Part shown: positions 16,808-25,480 of the stretch, one piece after another
Numbering within the stretch: position 1 is the stretch's first letter
How the letters are laid out: each line of letters opens with the position of its first letter
Source of the DNA: Streptomyces albus subsp. albus
GTDB lineage: Bacteria > Actinomycetota > Actinomycetes > Streptomycetales > Streptomycetaceae
Direction: 5' to 3'
Assembly (NCBI RefSeq): GCF_000719865.1
Contig: NZ_JOID01000008.1
Coordinates: 124,001-188,000 of the forward strand
DNA length: 64,000 nt
Program-made: the position numbers and the translations under genes
The notes under the pieces: generated by a model
Database searches by the model: none
Told to the model about the DNA's origin: nothing
The model's input: the letters and a program-made list of their open reading frames with translations, nothing else

Positions 16808-18340
16808 TCAGACCCCCGTCTCCGCCGCGATCCGCCCGCTCCGCACCGCCGCCACGAGCTCCGCGTGGTCCGCCTCCGTACGGTCCGCGTACGCCACCGC
16901 GAACGCCGCCACCGCCTCGTCCAGCTCCTCGCTCCGGCCGCAGTAACCCGCTATCAGCCGGGGATCGGCACTGTGCGCGTGCGCCCGCGCCAGCAGCGCA
17001 CCGGTCATCCGCCCGTAGTCGTCGAGCTCGGCCGCGGTCAGCGCCGCCGGGTCCACGCTCCCCTTCCTGTTGCGGAACTGCCGCACCTGGAACGGCCGGC
17101 CCCGCACGGTGGACCAACCGAGCAGCACGTCGCTCACCACCTGCATCCGCTTCTGCCCCAGCACGACCCGCCGGCCCTCGTGGCCCGCTTCCGGGGCCGG
17201 GCGGCTCAGCCGCGGATCCAGCGCCGCCTTCTCCAGGTACGGCAGCAGCACCGACGGGCGGGCTTCCTTCACCTGGAGTACGAGGGGCGCGCCCCGGTGG
17301 TCCAGCAGCAGCACCACATAGGACCGCAGTCCGACACTGCCGGTGCCCACGACCCGGAAGGCCACGTCCTGCACGGAGAACCGCGCGAGCAGCGGCAGCC
17401 GGTCCTCGGGCAGCGTCCCCAGGTACTCGCCCAGCGAGCCCGCCACGGCGGCGGCCTCCTCGTCCGGCACCCGCCGCAGCACCGGAGGCGCGTCCGTGAA
17501 GCGCCGCGAGCCGCCGGGCAGCCGCTCCGTGGACTTGGCGGCGAACCGCGCACTCGTATTGCGCCGCGCCTTCTCCGAGACCCGTTCCAGGGTGCCCAGC
17601 AGATCGTGGGCGTCGCTGTGCGAGACGAGCTCCTCGTCGGCGATGGCGTTCCAGGCATCCAGCACCGGGAGTTTCGCCAGCAGCCGCATCGTCCGCCGGT
17701 AGGCGCCGACGGCGTCGTACGCGGCGGCGCGGCAGCTGTCCTCGCCGGCCCCGCCCTGCCGGCCCGCCAGCACCAGTGAGGCCGCGAGCCGTTTGAGATC
17801 CCACTCCCAGGGGCCGTACGCCGTCTCGTCGAAGTCGTTGATGTCGATGACCAGTCCGCCCCGGGCGTCGCCGTACAGCCCGAAGTTCGCCGCGTGGGCG
17901 TCCCCGCACAGCTGGGCGCCGATTCCGCTGACCGGCGTGGCCACCAGATCGTGGGCCATCAGCCCGGCGGAGCCGCGCAGAAAGGCGAAGGGGCTCGCGG
18001 CCATCCGGCCCACCCGGATCGGGGTCAGCTCCGGCAGCCGGCCGGCGTTCGACTCCTCGACCGCGCGGACCGCGCCCGGCCGGTCCGGCCCCGGGGGCAG
18101 ACCTCCATGCGCCGATCGCGGCGTCCGCCCCCGCAGTTCCTTCCCCAGCCGCTTGGGGGAGACCGCGGAGTCCGCCGCCGGGGGAGCGAAGCCCGGCACC
18201 ACCGGAATCCGGCGGTCCGCCCGCTCCAGCCGCCCGCCACTGCCCGGCCCGGCGTCGGCCGCCCCGTCATCCGGCCCAGCAGCCCCGCCCGGCCCGTCCG
18301 TACGCGTCTCCGCCGCCCCGCCGGCACACGTCTCCACCAT
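16808..18340 (-). CDS. DUF2252 family protein (kinase-fold like)
   Basis: 510-residue DUF2252 protein. The conserved core begins at LTPIRVGRMAASPFAFLRGSA, then QLCGDAHAANFGLYG and VIDINDFDETAYGPWEWDLKRLAASL, a pattern resembling the catalytic loop of aminoglycoside-phosphotransferase-like kinases (HxxNxG and DxND). Other family motifs are VQDVAFRVVGTGSVGLRSYVVLL, LQVKEA and GQKRMQ. The first 100 residues are low-complexity. ATG at 18340 follows GGGAGG; longer frames upstream lack a site. Phosphotransfer is suggested by fold only. It lies downstream of the response regulator on the same strand with a 372-base gap, so co-transcription is uncertain. Confidence 0.78.
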   Translation of the reverse strand: MVETCAGGAAETRTDGPGGAAGPDDGAADAGPGSGGRLERADRRIPVVPGFAPPAADSAVSPKRLGKELRGRTPRSAHGGLPPGPDRPGAVRAVEESNAGRLPELTPIRVGRMAASPFAFLRGSAGLMAHDLVATPVSGIGAQLCGDAHAANFGLYGDARGGLVIDINDFDETAYGPWEWDLKRLAASLVLAGRQGGAGEDSCRAAAYDAVGAYRRTMRLLAKLPVLDAWNAIADEELVSHSDAHDLLGTLERVSEKARRNTSARFAAKSTERLPGGSRRFTDAPPVLRRVPDEEAAAVAGSLGEYLGTLPEDRLPLLARFSVQDVAFRVVGTGSVGLRSYVVLLLDHRGAPLVLQVKEARPSVLLPYLEKAALDPRLSRPAPEAGHEGRRVVLGQKRMQVVSDVLLGWSTVRGRPFQVRQFRNRKGSVDPAALTAAELDDYGRMTGALLARAHAHSADPRLIAGYCGRSEELDEAVAAFAVAYADRTEADHAELVAAVRSGRIAAETGV

Positions 18341-18712
18341 GTCCTGTCGCCTCCCCCGCCACTGCGGCCGCCGTCCGACACGGGGCCCGTCCTCGACTGC
18401 CCAGACCGTACCCCCGCCCACCGGCAGCGGGCACTCCCCTGTGGATAACTCTTCCTCAAGAGCACGGCCCCGGCCCGACCTGCGCGATTCCCGCGTCCGC
18501 CGGACGCCCGGCACGGACCGGCCACCCCGGAGCCCTCGGCCATCCCGGCCATCTCGGCCGTGTGGCCGTCCCCGCCGCCCGGCTGAAGGCCGCCCCGCGC
18601 ACCGGGCGTACGCACGCGTGCCCGCAACACGGCGAGGTGCGGTCCCGTGCGCCGCGGAACCGGCGGCGCCCGGCGGCAGCAACAGCCGGGCGGGCGGGCA
18701 GGTCCTCGTCCC
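18341..18712. other. intergenic region, DUF2252 gene to response regulator
   Basis: 372 bases without a supported gene. It holds one DnaA-box-like site, TGTGGATAA at 18440-18448, about 100 bases upstream of the DUF2252 start. The rest is GC-rich with no clear terminator or promoter hexamers. Open frames here are shadows. Confidence 0.5.
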
Positions 18713-19375
18713 TCAGGCCCCCAGTCCCGCGTCCCGGGCCAGCAGTGCCGCCTGGACCCGGTTCTCGCAGTCCAGCTTCGCGAGGATGCGGCTGACGTAG
18801 GTCTTGACCGTCGCCTCGCTCATGTGGATCCGCGCCCCCGCGTCCGCGTTCGACAGCCCCTCGCCCAGCAGGGCCAGCACCTCGCGCTCCCGTGCGGTCA
18901 GCGTCTCCAGGCGCCGCCGCGCCTCCTCCGCCTGTGCGGACGCGCGACCCGCTCCCCCCGAGGCCAGTGAGTCGACGACATGCCGTGTCGCCGCCGGCGA
19001 CAGATAGGCGTCGCCCGCGGCCGCCGCCCGGACCGCCCGGATCAGCTCCCCCGGAGCCGAGTCCTTCAGCAGGAATCCGGCCCCGCCCGTGCCCAGCGCC
19101 CGCAGGACGTTCTCCCGCTCCCCGAAGGTGGTGAGCACGAGCACCCGCGCGGCCGGCGCGGCCCGCCGCAGTTCGGGGAGGGCCGACAACCCGTCCATCA
19201 CCGGCATCTGAAGGTCCAGCAGGACGACGTCGACACCGTGCGCACGGGCCAGTTGGACCGCCTCCCGGCCGTTGCCCGCCTCCGCCACCACACCGATGCC
19301 GGGATCCGAGGTGAGGATCATCCTGATGCCCGCTCTGATGAGCGGCTCGTCGTCGACGACGAGGACCTTGATCAC
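18713..19375 (-). CDS. NarL/LuxR-family response regulator
   Basis: 220 residues. The N-terminal receiver domain has acidic pair DDE near residues 8-10, phosphoacceptor Asp in VVLLDLQMPVMDG (about residue 54), the switch threonine in VLVLTTFGE and Lys in FLLKDSAPGEL. The C-terminal LuxR HTH is LTAREREVLALLGEGLSNADAGARIHMSEATVKTYVSRILAKL. GTG at 19375 follows AGGAG by 4-5 bases; an upstream in-frame GTG has no good site. It follows the histidine kinase gene by 139 bases on the same strand and is its likely partner. A candidate autoregulatory inverted repeat lies at 21441-21468. Confidence 0.9.
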   Translation of the reverse strand: MIKVLVVDDEPLIRAGIRMILTSDPGIGVVAEAGNGREAVQLARAHGVDVVLLDLQMPVMDGLSALPELRRAAPAARVLVLTTFGERENVLRALGTGGAGFLLKDSAPGELIRAVRAAAAGDAYLSPAATRHVVDSLASGGAGRASAQAEEARRRLETLTAREREVLALLGEGLSNADAGARIHMSEATVKTYVSRILAKLDCENRVQAALLARDAGLGA

Positions 19376-19514
19376 AGCTCTCCTGTCCGGCCGCCGTTTC
19401 CCCGACGGCACCCTGCGCCTGCTCCGTCTCCGTGAGCGGGACGCAAGGACGGCGCCCGCACCCGGTCTCCGGGCGAGCCACGGGGGACCGGCGGAGCGGC
19501 CCCTCGTGAGCCGG

Positions 19515-21401
19515 CTACAACCGGGCGTCGTAGGCCCGCTTCTGGACCAGTTTTCCGTCCCGGAAGCAGAAGCGGAACGCCGGATCGACCGCCCAGTCGG
19601 CCGAGGACTCGGTGGACAGCACGGCCAGACAGCGGGAGCCCTCCGGCCGGGGCGGTCCCTGCTCCTCCAGTCCGTCCGTCAGCCACGGGCTCCCGTCCGG
19701 CACCTTCTTCCGCACCTCCGCCTCGGAGTCCCCGACCTGCACCGACCGATAGGTCCTGGGCGAGATCATCGACTCCTCCAGTGCCAGGACCATCTTGACG
19801 ACGCCCCACGCCAGGAGGGCACCCGCCACCACCAGCACCAGCACCGCGACCCCGCAGCCGGTGGCCACGCCCCCGGCCCTGCCGCCGCCGCGGACCGCGC
19901 CGGAGACCTCGCGCGGCGGCCGGTACGGGTCGTACTCCGCGGGCCCCCCGCCCCCGGCGCCGCCCTGAACGGGAAGGGCCACCGCCCCGGCGACCACCCC
20001 GCCCGGCCCGTGGAGCTCCGCGCCGGCCGCGCCCTCGATGCCGTACAGGCCCGCCGGACCGGCCGGGTCGCCTCCGGCGTTTCCGTGACCTTTCCGCTCC
20101 GTCCCCCGGTCCGGCCCGTACGGCAGTACGCCCGCCAGCCGGAAGCCGCCGTCCTCCACCGGACCGGCGTGCACCATCCCGCCGACCAGCCGGGCCCGTT
20201 CCCGCAGCCCGGGCAGCCCCTGGCCGCCGCTCACCTCATCGCCGACCGGAGCCGCCACCCGGAGGACCGCGCCTCCCACCGTGCCACCCCCCGCCGTGCC
20301 GCCCCCCGCGGCCCCGGCCGTCACGGGGACGGGTCCCGCCGCCGGCACCGGCACCGGTCCGTTGGCCACCTCGATCACCAGCGAGTCCGGCTCGTACCGC
20401 AGGTGCACGGTGATCGGCGCGCCCGGCGCGTGCTTGTGCGCGTTCGTCAGCCCTTCCTGGGCGATCCGGTACGCCGCGTGCCCCGCGGCCGGCGGCAGGT
20501 CCCGCGGCTCGCCCGAGCGCACCAGCTCGACCGGTGTCCCGGCGCCCCGCGACGCCTCCACGAGCCCTTCGACGCCCGCCACGCCCCGGGCCGCCGGCTG
20601 CGCGTCCTCGGCCGGCTCCGGGCCCTCCGTGCCGTCCCGCAGGATGCCCACGGCCTCGCGCAGTTCGTGCATCGCGGCCACCGACGCCTCGCGCAGCACG
20701 CCCACCGCCTCGCGCTGCCGTCCCGTCAGTTCGCGGTCGACCTCCAGCGCCCCGGTGTGGACGGCGATCAGCGCGAGCTGATGGCCGAGGCTGTCGTGCA
20801 TGTCCTGCGCGATGCGCTGCCGCTCCCTCAGCCGCGCCTGCCGTACGACCATGGCGCGCTCGCGCAGCAGTTGGGCGTTGTGCTCGCGCAGGGTGTGCAG
20901 CAGGGTACGGCGCTGCGTCCAGTAGCGGCTGGCGAGGCCGGGCACCACCGTCGTCGCCAGGAAGAAGGCGCCGGAGAAGACGATCAGGATGGGCAGCGCC
21001 GTCCCGAACCGCGGATTCTCGTCCAGCACCGTCAGCCCCGTGCTGAGGACGAACGCCGCGCCGAACGCCCCCAGGGCCCGCCCCACCCCCTCGATCCGCC
21101 GGCCCGCGGACCAGCCGGCGGCCATCAGCAGCAGAGAGAACCCGGGGAGCACCCCGGACAGCGCGCCGGTGACCACCAGCACCGTCGCCGGCAGCGACCG
21201 CCGCAGCAGGGAGAGCACGGCCACCGCGAGCGCGGCGCCCGCCACTCGGAGACCGCCGGCGTCCCCCAGCGCCTCCAGCCCCGCCCCGGACAGCGCCAGC
21301 AGCGCCGCCAGTACCAGCTCCCCCGCGATGCGCCGCCCCGGCCAGTCGGCCCGTACGAACAGCCGCCCCCGGGCGTCCCGCACCCTCTCCCGTACATCCA
21401 C
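19515..21401 (-). CDS. sensor histidine kinase with extra C-terminal membrane-anchored domain
   Basis: 628 residues, longer than the usual 380-420 for HisKA_3 kinases. Four or five membrane helices fill residues about 25-165. The dimerisation/phosphoacceptor box is RERQRIAQDMHDSLGHQLALIAVHTGALE (about 195-223), and the ATPase domain has YRIAQEGLTNAHKHAP (N box) and GGQGLPGLRERARLVGG (G box, about 395). A Gly/Pro-rich linker is followed by a further membrane helix (about 520-545) and a C-terminal domain, VQVGDSEAEVRKKVPDG near 560, that looks like a BamE/SmpA-type fold with two cysteines. The kinase likely pairs with the regulator downstream. The start is a GTG with no clear ribosome site, so the N terminus is uncertain. 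Confidence 0.82.
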   Translation of the reverse strand: MDVRERVRDARGRLFVRADWPGRRIAGELVLAALLALSGAGLEALGDAGGLRVAGAALAVAVLSLLRRSLPATVLVVTGALSGVLPGFSLLLMAAGWSAGRRIEGVGRALGAFGAAFVLSTGLTVLDENPRFGTALPILIVFSGAFFLATTVVPGLASRYWTQRRTLLHTLREHNAQLLRERAMVVRQARLRERQRIAQDMHDSLGHQLALIAVHTGALEVDRELTGRQREAVGVLREASVAAMHELREAVGILRDGTEGPEPAEDAQPAARGVAGVEGLVEASRGAGTPVELVRSGEPRDLPPAAGHAAYRIAQEGLTNAHKHAPGAPITVHLRYEPDSLVIEVANGPVPVPAAGPVPVTAGAAGGGTAGGGTVGGAVLRVAAPVGDEVSGGQGLPGLRERARLVGGMVHAGPVEDGGFRLAGVLPYGPDRGTERKGHGNAGGDPAGPAGLYGIEGAAGAELHGPGGVVAGAVALPVQGGAGGGGPAEYDPYRPPREVSGAVRGGGRAGGVATGCGVAVLVLVVAGALLAWGVVKMVLALEESMISPRTYRSVQVGDSEAEVRKKVPDGSPWLTDGLEEQGPPRPEGSRCLAVLSTESSADWAVDPAFRFCFRDGKLVQKRAYDARL

Positions 21402-21440
21402 GGGACCACGCTAGGCAGCCGGAGGGCCCGGCGGCACCGT

Positions 21441-21468
21441 CTTTCGTCGCGCTCGCACGCAACGAAAG
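21441..21468. promoter_or_regulatory. inverted repeat upstream of the histidine kinase
   Basis: CTTTCGT (21441-21447) and ACGAAAG (21462-21468) form a perfect 7-base inverted repeat with a 14-base spacer, 40 bases upstream of the kinase start. Position and two-half-site form fit a LuxR-type response-regulator operator; this is inferred. Confidence 0.45.
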
Positions 21469-21619
21469 TCGTCCCCGGGGGCACCCGCGCCGGACCCGCC
21501 GGGCATCCGGGAGGATCGGAGGACACTGATTCGACGCACTTCTATGTTGACGTCTCTCGATTCAGGCCCCACTCTTGATTCCACGAACATCGATGCAGAA
21601 TCGATCGAGGGGAGCCCTC

Positions 21620-22453
21620 ATGAGTGACCAGTCCGATCTGCGCGAGACCGTCCGTGCCGGCTACGCCGCCGCCGCGCTCCAGGTGACCGGGGGCGGCACG
21701 GCCTGCTGCGGATCCGGGTCCACGGAGATCGACGAGAGTTTCGGCGCCCGCACCTACGGCGACGAGGACCTCTCGGCGCTCCCCGAGGACGCGGTTGCGG
21801 CCTCCCTCGGCTGCGGCAACCCGCTCGCCGTCGCCGAACTCCGCGAAGGCGAGCGGGTGCTCGACCTCGGCTCGGGCGGCGGCATCGACGTCCTGCTCTC
21901 CGCGCGCCGGGTCGGGCCGGACGGCAAGGCCTACGGGCTGGACATGACCGAGGAGATGCTGGCCCTCGCGCTCGCCAACGCGGAGAAGGCCGGCGCCCGC
22001 AACGCCGAGTTCCTCAAGGGCACCATCGAGGCCATCCCGCTGCCCGCGGGCACCATCGACGTCGTGATCTCCAACTGCGTGATCAACCTGTCCGTGGACA
22101 AGCCCGCCGTCTTCGCCGAGATGTTCCGCGTCCTGAGGCCCGGCGGCCGCATCGGCATCTCGGACGTGGTGGCCGAGGACCACCTCACCCCGGAGCAGCG
22201 CGCGGAGCGCGGCAACTACGTGGGGTGCATCGCCGGGGCGCTGTCCTACGCCGAGTACCGCGCGGGTCTGGAGACGGCCGGGTTCGGCGATGCCGAGATC
22301 ACCCCGGCGCACGAGGTCGCCGAGGGCATGTGGTCCGCCATCGTCCGGGCGGTCAAGCCCGCGGACGCCCAGGGCACCCCGGCCGTCCCGGCCACCACGG
22401 AGAGCACCGGCGCGGCGGCGGCCGCGGGCAGTGGCGGTTCCTGCTGCGGCTGA
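21620..22453 (+). CDS. arsM: arsenite S-adenosylmethionine methyltransferase ArsM
   Basis: 277-residue class I methyltransferase that methylates As(III). The SAM motif is VLDLGSGGGIDVLLSARRVG (about residues 76-95). The three conserved As-binding cysteines appear as SLGCGNPL (about 63), VISNCVINLS (about 153) and NYVGCIAGALS (about 203). Additional Cys pairs occur near the N terminus (TACCGSG) and at the C-terminal end (SGGSCCG). ATG at 21620 follows GAGGGGAG by 6 bases. It leads the arsenic cluster, and the 160-base leader is AT-richer than surroundings with several GATTC repeats. Product: methylarsenicals, a detoxification or antibiotic-type route. Confidence 0.92.
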   Translation: MSDQSDLRETVRAGYAAAALQVTGGGTACCGSGSTEIDESFGARTYGDEDLSALPEDAVAASLGCGNPLAVAELREGERVLDLGSGGGIDVLLSARRVGPDGKAYGLDMTEEMLALALANAEKAGARNAEFLKGTIEAIPLPAGTIDVVISNCVINLSVDKPAVFAEMFRVLRPGGRIGISDVVAEDHLTPEQRAERGNYVGCIAGALSYAEYRAGLETAGFGDAEITPAHEVAEGMWSAIVRAVKPADAQGTPAVPATTESTGAAAAAGSGGSCCG

Positions 22454-22489
22454 CACGGCCGGCCGCCCGATCACATCAGTGGAGATTGA

Positions 22490-22511
22490 TACATCAGACT
22501 TGACTGATGTA
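22490..22511. promoter_or_regulatory. ArsR-type operator in front of arsDA
   Basis: The near-perfect dyad has half-sites ACATCAG (22491-22497) and CTGATGT (22504-22510) around a 6-base spacer, with T and A extending the symmetry. It lies 64 bases before the arsD start. The half-site CTGATGT recurs in the arsR leader at 25460. Binding by ArsR is inferred from the shared half-site and location. Confidence 0.65.
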
Positions 22512-22574
22512 ACGTCGCGTGTGGCCGATCCCCGGGAGATCCCGGGGACGGCCCGCTCGAGGAAAGGAGCCCCC

Positions 22575-22955
22575 ATGTCCGCTGTCGAGGTGTACGACCC
22601 GGCGATGTGCTGCTCCACAGGAGTCTGCGGTCCGTCGGTCGACCCGGCGCTGACCCAGTTCGCCGCCGACGTGGAGTGGCTCGGCACCGCCGGCGTCGGG
22701 GTGAACCGGTACGGGCTCTCCACCGACCCGGGCAAGTTCGCCGCGGAGGCGCAGGTGACGTCGCTGCTGCAGGAGAAGGGCGACGAGGCCCTGCCGGCCG
22801 TGCTCGTCGACGGGGTGCTGCGCTGCTCCGGCCGCTACCCCACCCGGCTGGAACTGGCCGAGTGGACGGGCCTGCCCACCGAACGCCCCGGCCTGCCGCT
22901 GGCCCAGGACCCCGGCGGCGCGGGTGGCTGCGGCTGCGGCCCCGAGGGCTGCTGA
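22575..22955 (+). CDS. arsD: arsenical metallochaperone ArsD
   Basis: 126-residue ArsD, which binds As(III)/Sb(III) and hands it to ArsA. Key cysteines are in MCCSTGVCGPS (Cys12, Cys13 and Cys18 equivalents near the N terminus). Family features VDPALTQFAADVEWL and LPAVLVDGVLRCSGRYPTR follow. A vicinal-type cysteine tail, GCGCGPEGC, ends the protein as in longer ArsD forms. AAAGGAG precedes the ATG. One base separates its stop from the arsA start, giving tight coupling. Confidence 0.92.
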   Translation: MSAVEVYDPAMCCSTGVCGPSVDPALTQFAADVEWLGTAGVGVNRYGLSTDPGKFAAEAQVTSLLQEKGDEALPAVLVDGVLRCSGRYPTRLELAEWTGLPTERPGLPLAQDPGGAGGCGCGPEGC

Positions 22956-22956
22956 C

Positions 22957-24813
22957 ATGACCACCCGCGCACCGGTACCCGCGACGGCGCCCCCGCCGCA
23001 CCCCGCGCCCCTCCCCTCACCCTCCGACGCCCTGGCCGGCCTGCGCGCCGCCGCCACGCCGTACCTCTTCTTCACGGGCAAGGGCGGGGTCGGCAAGACC
23101 TCGACCGCCTCGGCCACCGCTCTCGGGCTGGCCGACGCCGGCCGGCGGGTGCTCCTGGTCAGCACCGACCCGGCCTCCAACCTGGGCGAGGTCCTGGGCG
23201 TCGAGGCGGGGCCGGTCCCGGTGCCCGTCCCCGGCGCTCCGGGGCTGTACGCCGTGAACATCGACCCGGCCGCCGCGGCCGCCCAGTACCGCGAGAAGGT
23301 CGTCGGGCCCTACCGCGGAACGCTGCCGGCCTCGGCGATCGACCAGATCGAGGAGCAGCTCTCCGGCGCCTGCACCGTCGAGATCGCCGCCTTCAACGAG
23401 TTCGTGGCCCTGCTGGCGGACCCCGCGGTCACGGAGCGCTTCGAGCACGTCGTGTTCGACACCGCCCCGACCGGGCACACCCTGCGGCTGCTGAGCCTGC
23501 CGGCCGCCTGGTCGGGCTATCTGGTGACCAACCCCGGCGGGGCCTCCTGCCTGGGCCCGCTGTCCGAGCTGGGCGCGCAGCGGGAACGGTACGCGCGGGC
23601 CATGGAGACACTCGCCGACCCGGAGCGCACCACGGTCGTCCTGGTGACCCGTCCGGACGACGGGCCGCTGGCCGAAGCGGCCCGTACGGCGGACGAGCTG
23701 CGCGCGCTCGGCATCGCCCGCCAGCGGCTGGTGGTCAACGGGGTGTTCACCGCGGCGCGGCGGGACGATCCCCTGGCCGTCGCCTGGCAGCGGCGTGCCG
23801 AATTGGCCCTGGACCGCCTGCCGCCCGCCCTCGCGCGCCTCACCGAGGTGGACAGGGTGCCGCTGCTGCCCGTGCCGCCGGTCGGGCTCGCCGCGCTGCG
23901 CGTCATGCTCGGCCGGGAGCCGGCGGAGCGGCCCGCGGCCGACGAGGCCGCGGCCGCCGTCCGGCCCGGCGAGCCGGGCCTGGGGGCTCTGGTGGACGAG
24001 ATCGCCGCCGGCGGAAGCGGTCTGGTGATGACGATGGGCAAGGGCGGGGTCGGCAAGACCACCGTGGCCGCCGCGCTGGCCGTCGAACTGGCCCGCCGCG
24101 GGCTGCCCGTCACGCTCACCACGACCGACCCGGCCGCGCATGTGGACGCGGTCGCCGGCGCCGGCTCCGACCGGCTGCGCGTCACCCGGATCGACCCGGC
24201 CGCGGAGACCGCCGCCTACACCGCCTCGGTGCTGGCGGAGGCGGGGGCGTCACTGGACGAGGACGGCCGCCGGCTGCTGGCGGAGGACCTGGAGTCGCCC
24301 TGCACGGAGGAGATCGCGGTCTTCCACGCCTTCGCCCGCACCGTCGCCGAGGCGGCGGACCGGTTCGTCGTGGTCGACACGGCGCCCACCGGCCACACCC
24401 TGCTGCTGCTCGACGCCTCCCGGAGCTACCAGCGCGAGCTGTCCCGGCAGGCGGGGCAGACGGGACAGACGCCGCCGGCCGCGGCCGTGGACCTGCTGAA
24501 CCGGCTGACCGATCCCGGCTACACCCGGATCCTGCTGGTGACGCTGCCGGAGGCGACGCCCGTGCACGAGGCCGCCGCGCTGCAGGCCGATCTCGTCCGG
24601 GCCGGTATCGAGCCCTTCGCCTGGGTGGTCAACCAGAGCCTCGCCGCCGTCTCCCCGGTGGATCCGCTGCTGGCGGCCAAGGCCGGGGCCGAGGGGCGTT
24701 ATCTCACCGAGGTGACCGCCGAGCACGCCGAGCGCACCGCCGTCCTCCCCTGGACGGCCGTCCCGCCGGTCGGGGCGGAACAGCTGGCCGGGCTGGCCGC
24801 CGGCGGGCGCTGA
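22957..24813 (+). CDS. arsA: arsenite efflux ATPase ArsA, two-domain
   Basis: 618-residue ArsA with two homologous nucleotide-binding halves. The deviant Walker A motif GKGGVGKT occurs near residues 41-48 and again near 361-368. Each half has the DTAPTGHTLRLL/DTAPTGHTLLLL signature. Metal-site cysteines are visible in SGACTVEIAAF, GGASCLGPLSEL and ESPCTEEIAVF. ArsA normally energises an ArsB-type channel; here the encoded permease is of the Acr3 family, so the pairing is ArsA with Acr3. ATG at 22957 lies one base after arsD. Ends against a strong hairpin at 24855-24890. Confidence 0.93.
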   Translation: MTTRAPVPATAPPPHPAPLPSPSDALAGLRAAATPYLFFTGKGGVGKTSTASATALGLADAGRRVLLVSTDPASNLGEVLGVEAGPVPVPVPGAPGLYAVNIDPAAAAAQYREKVVGPYRGTLPASAIDQIEEQLSGACTVEIAAFNEFVALLADPAVTERFEHVVFDTAPTGHTLRLLSLPAAWSGYLVTNPGGASCLGPLSELGAQRERYARAMETLADPERTTVVLVTRPDDGPLAEAARTADELRALGIARQRLVVNGVFTAARRDDPLAVAWQRRAELALDRLPPALARLTEVDRVPLLPVPPVGLAALRVMLGREPAERPAADEAAAAVRPGEPGLGALVDEIAAGGSGLVMTMGKGGVGKTTVAAALAVELARRGLPVTLTTTDPAAHVDAVAGAGSDRLRVTRIDPAAETAAYTASVLAEAGASLDEDGRRLLAEDLESPCTEEIAVFHAFARTVAEAADRFVVVDTAPTGHTLLLLDASRSYQRELSRQAGQTGQTPPAAAVDLLNRLTDPGYTRILLVTLPEATPVHEAAALQADLVRAGIEPFAWVVNQSLAAVSPVDPLLAAKAGAEGRYLTEVTAEHAERTAVLPWTAVPPVGAEQLAGLAAGGR

Positions 24814-24854
24814 CTCCGGCCACCCCACGGGAGCCCGTAAGCGGCCCCGGAACA

Positions 24855-24890
24855 CCTGGGGCCGGCACCCACGCGGGTACCGGCCCCAGG
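24855..24890. terminator. bidirectional hairpin between arsA and arsC
   Basis: CCTGGGGCCGG (24855-24865) pairs perfectly with CCGGCCCCAGG (24880-24890). The intervening bases form a further 4-bp stem (ACCC/GGGT) with an ACGC loop. There is no U tract, as is usual in streptomycetes. It sits between convergent arsA and arsC and probably serves both. Confidence 0.75.
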
Positions 24891-24925
24891 GGACCCCGGC
24901 AGGGGAGGGACGGTGAATCCGGCGC

Positions 24926-25339
24926 TCAGCCCGCCGGTTCCGGGGCGATCTCGGAGATCAGGCCCTCGATCCGGCTCCTGATCTCGTCGCGGATGGGCCG
25001 CACGGCGTCGACGCCCTGCCCGGCCGGGTCGTCCAGCTTCCAGTCCAGGTAGCGCTTGCCGGGGAAGACGGGGCAGGTGTCGCCGCAGCCCATGGTGATC
25101 ACGACATCGGACGCCTGCACCGCGTCCACCGTCAGCACCTTGGGCACCTCCGCGGACATGTCGATGCCCACCTCGCGCATCGCCTCGACGGCGGCGGGGT
25201 TGACCTGGGCGGCGGGCTGTGAGCCGGCGGAGCGGACCTCGACGCGGTCGCCCGCGAGGTGAGTCAGCCAGGCGGCGGCCATCTGGGACCGGCCGGCGTT
25301 GTGGACGCAGACGAAGAGCACGGAGGGCTTCTCGGTCAT
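24926..25339 (-). CDS. arsC: arsenate reductase ArsC, low-molecular-weight phosphatase type
   Basis: 137-residue thioredoxin- or mycothiol-coupled ArsC. The P-loop CVHNAGRS (CX5R, Cys11-Arg17) is at the N terminus, and redox cysteines occur in ITMGCGDTCPVFPGKRYLDWKLDDPAG (about residues 80-106), as in this arsenate reductase group. It reduces As(V) to As(III) for export or methylation. ATG at 25339 is preferred; the upstream frame lacks family similarity. It is divergent from arsR, sharing a 141-base promoter region. Confidence 0.92.
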   Translation of the reverse strand: MTEKPSVLFVCVHNAGRSQMAAAWLTHLAGDRVEVRSAGSQPAAQVNPAAVEAMREVGIDMSAEVPKVLTVDAVQASDVVITMGCGDTCPVFPGKRYLDWKLDDPAGQGVDAVRPIRDEIRSRIEGLISEIAPEPAG

Positions 25340-25459
25340 CACGGGTTCTCTCTTGCCGTAGGGGCGGGTCGTGCGGAAACACACACGCGCGGCGAACGGC
25401 CGAGGCAACTGGCCACAGGCGGCCACAGGCGGACCACAGGCCACTGGCATCATCCGACG

Positions 25460-25477
25460 CTGATGTGAGAGTATCAG
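25460..25477. promoter_or_regulatory. ArsR-type operator upstream of arsR
   Basis: CTGAT (25460-25464) and ATCAG (25473-25477) form an inverted repeat immediately upstream of the arsR ATG. The longer half-site CTGATGT is identical to one in the arsDA operator. It would allow ArsR to repress itself with acr3 and perhaps the divergent arsC. Confidence 0.55.
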
Positions 25478-25480
25478 TCC

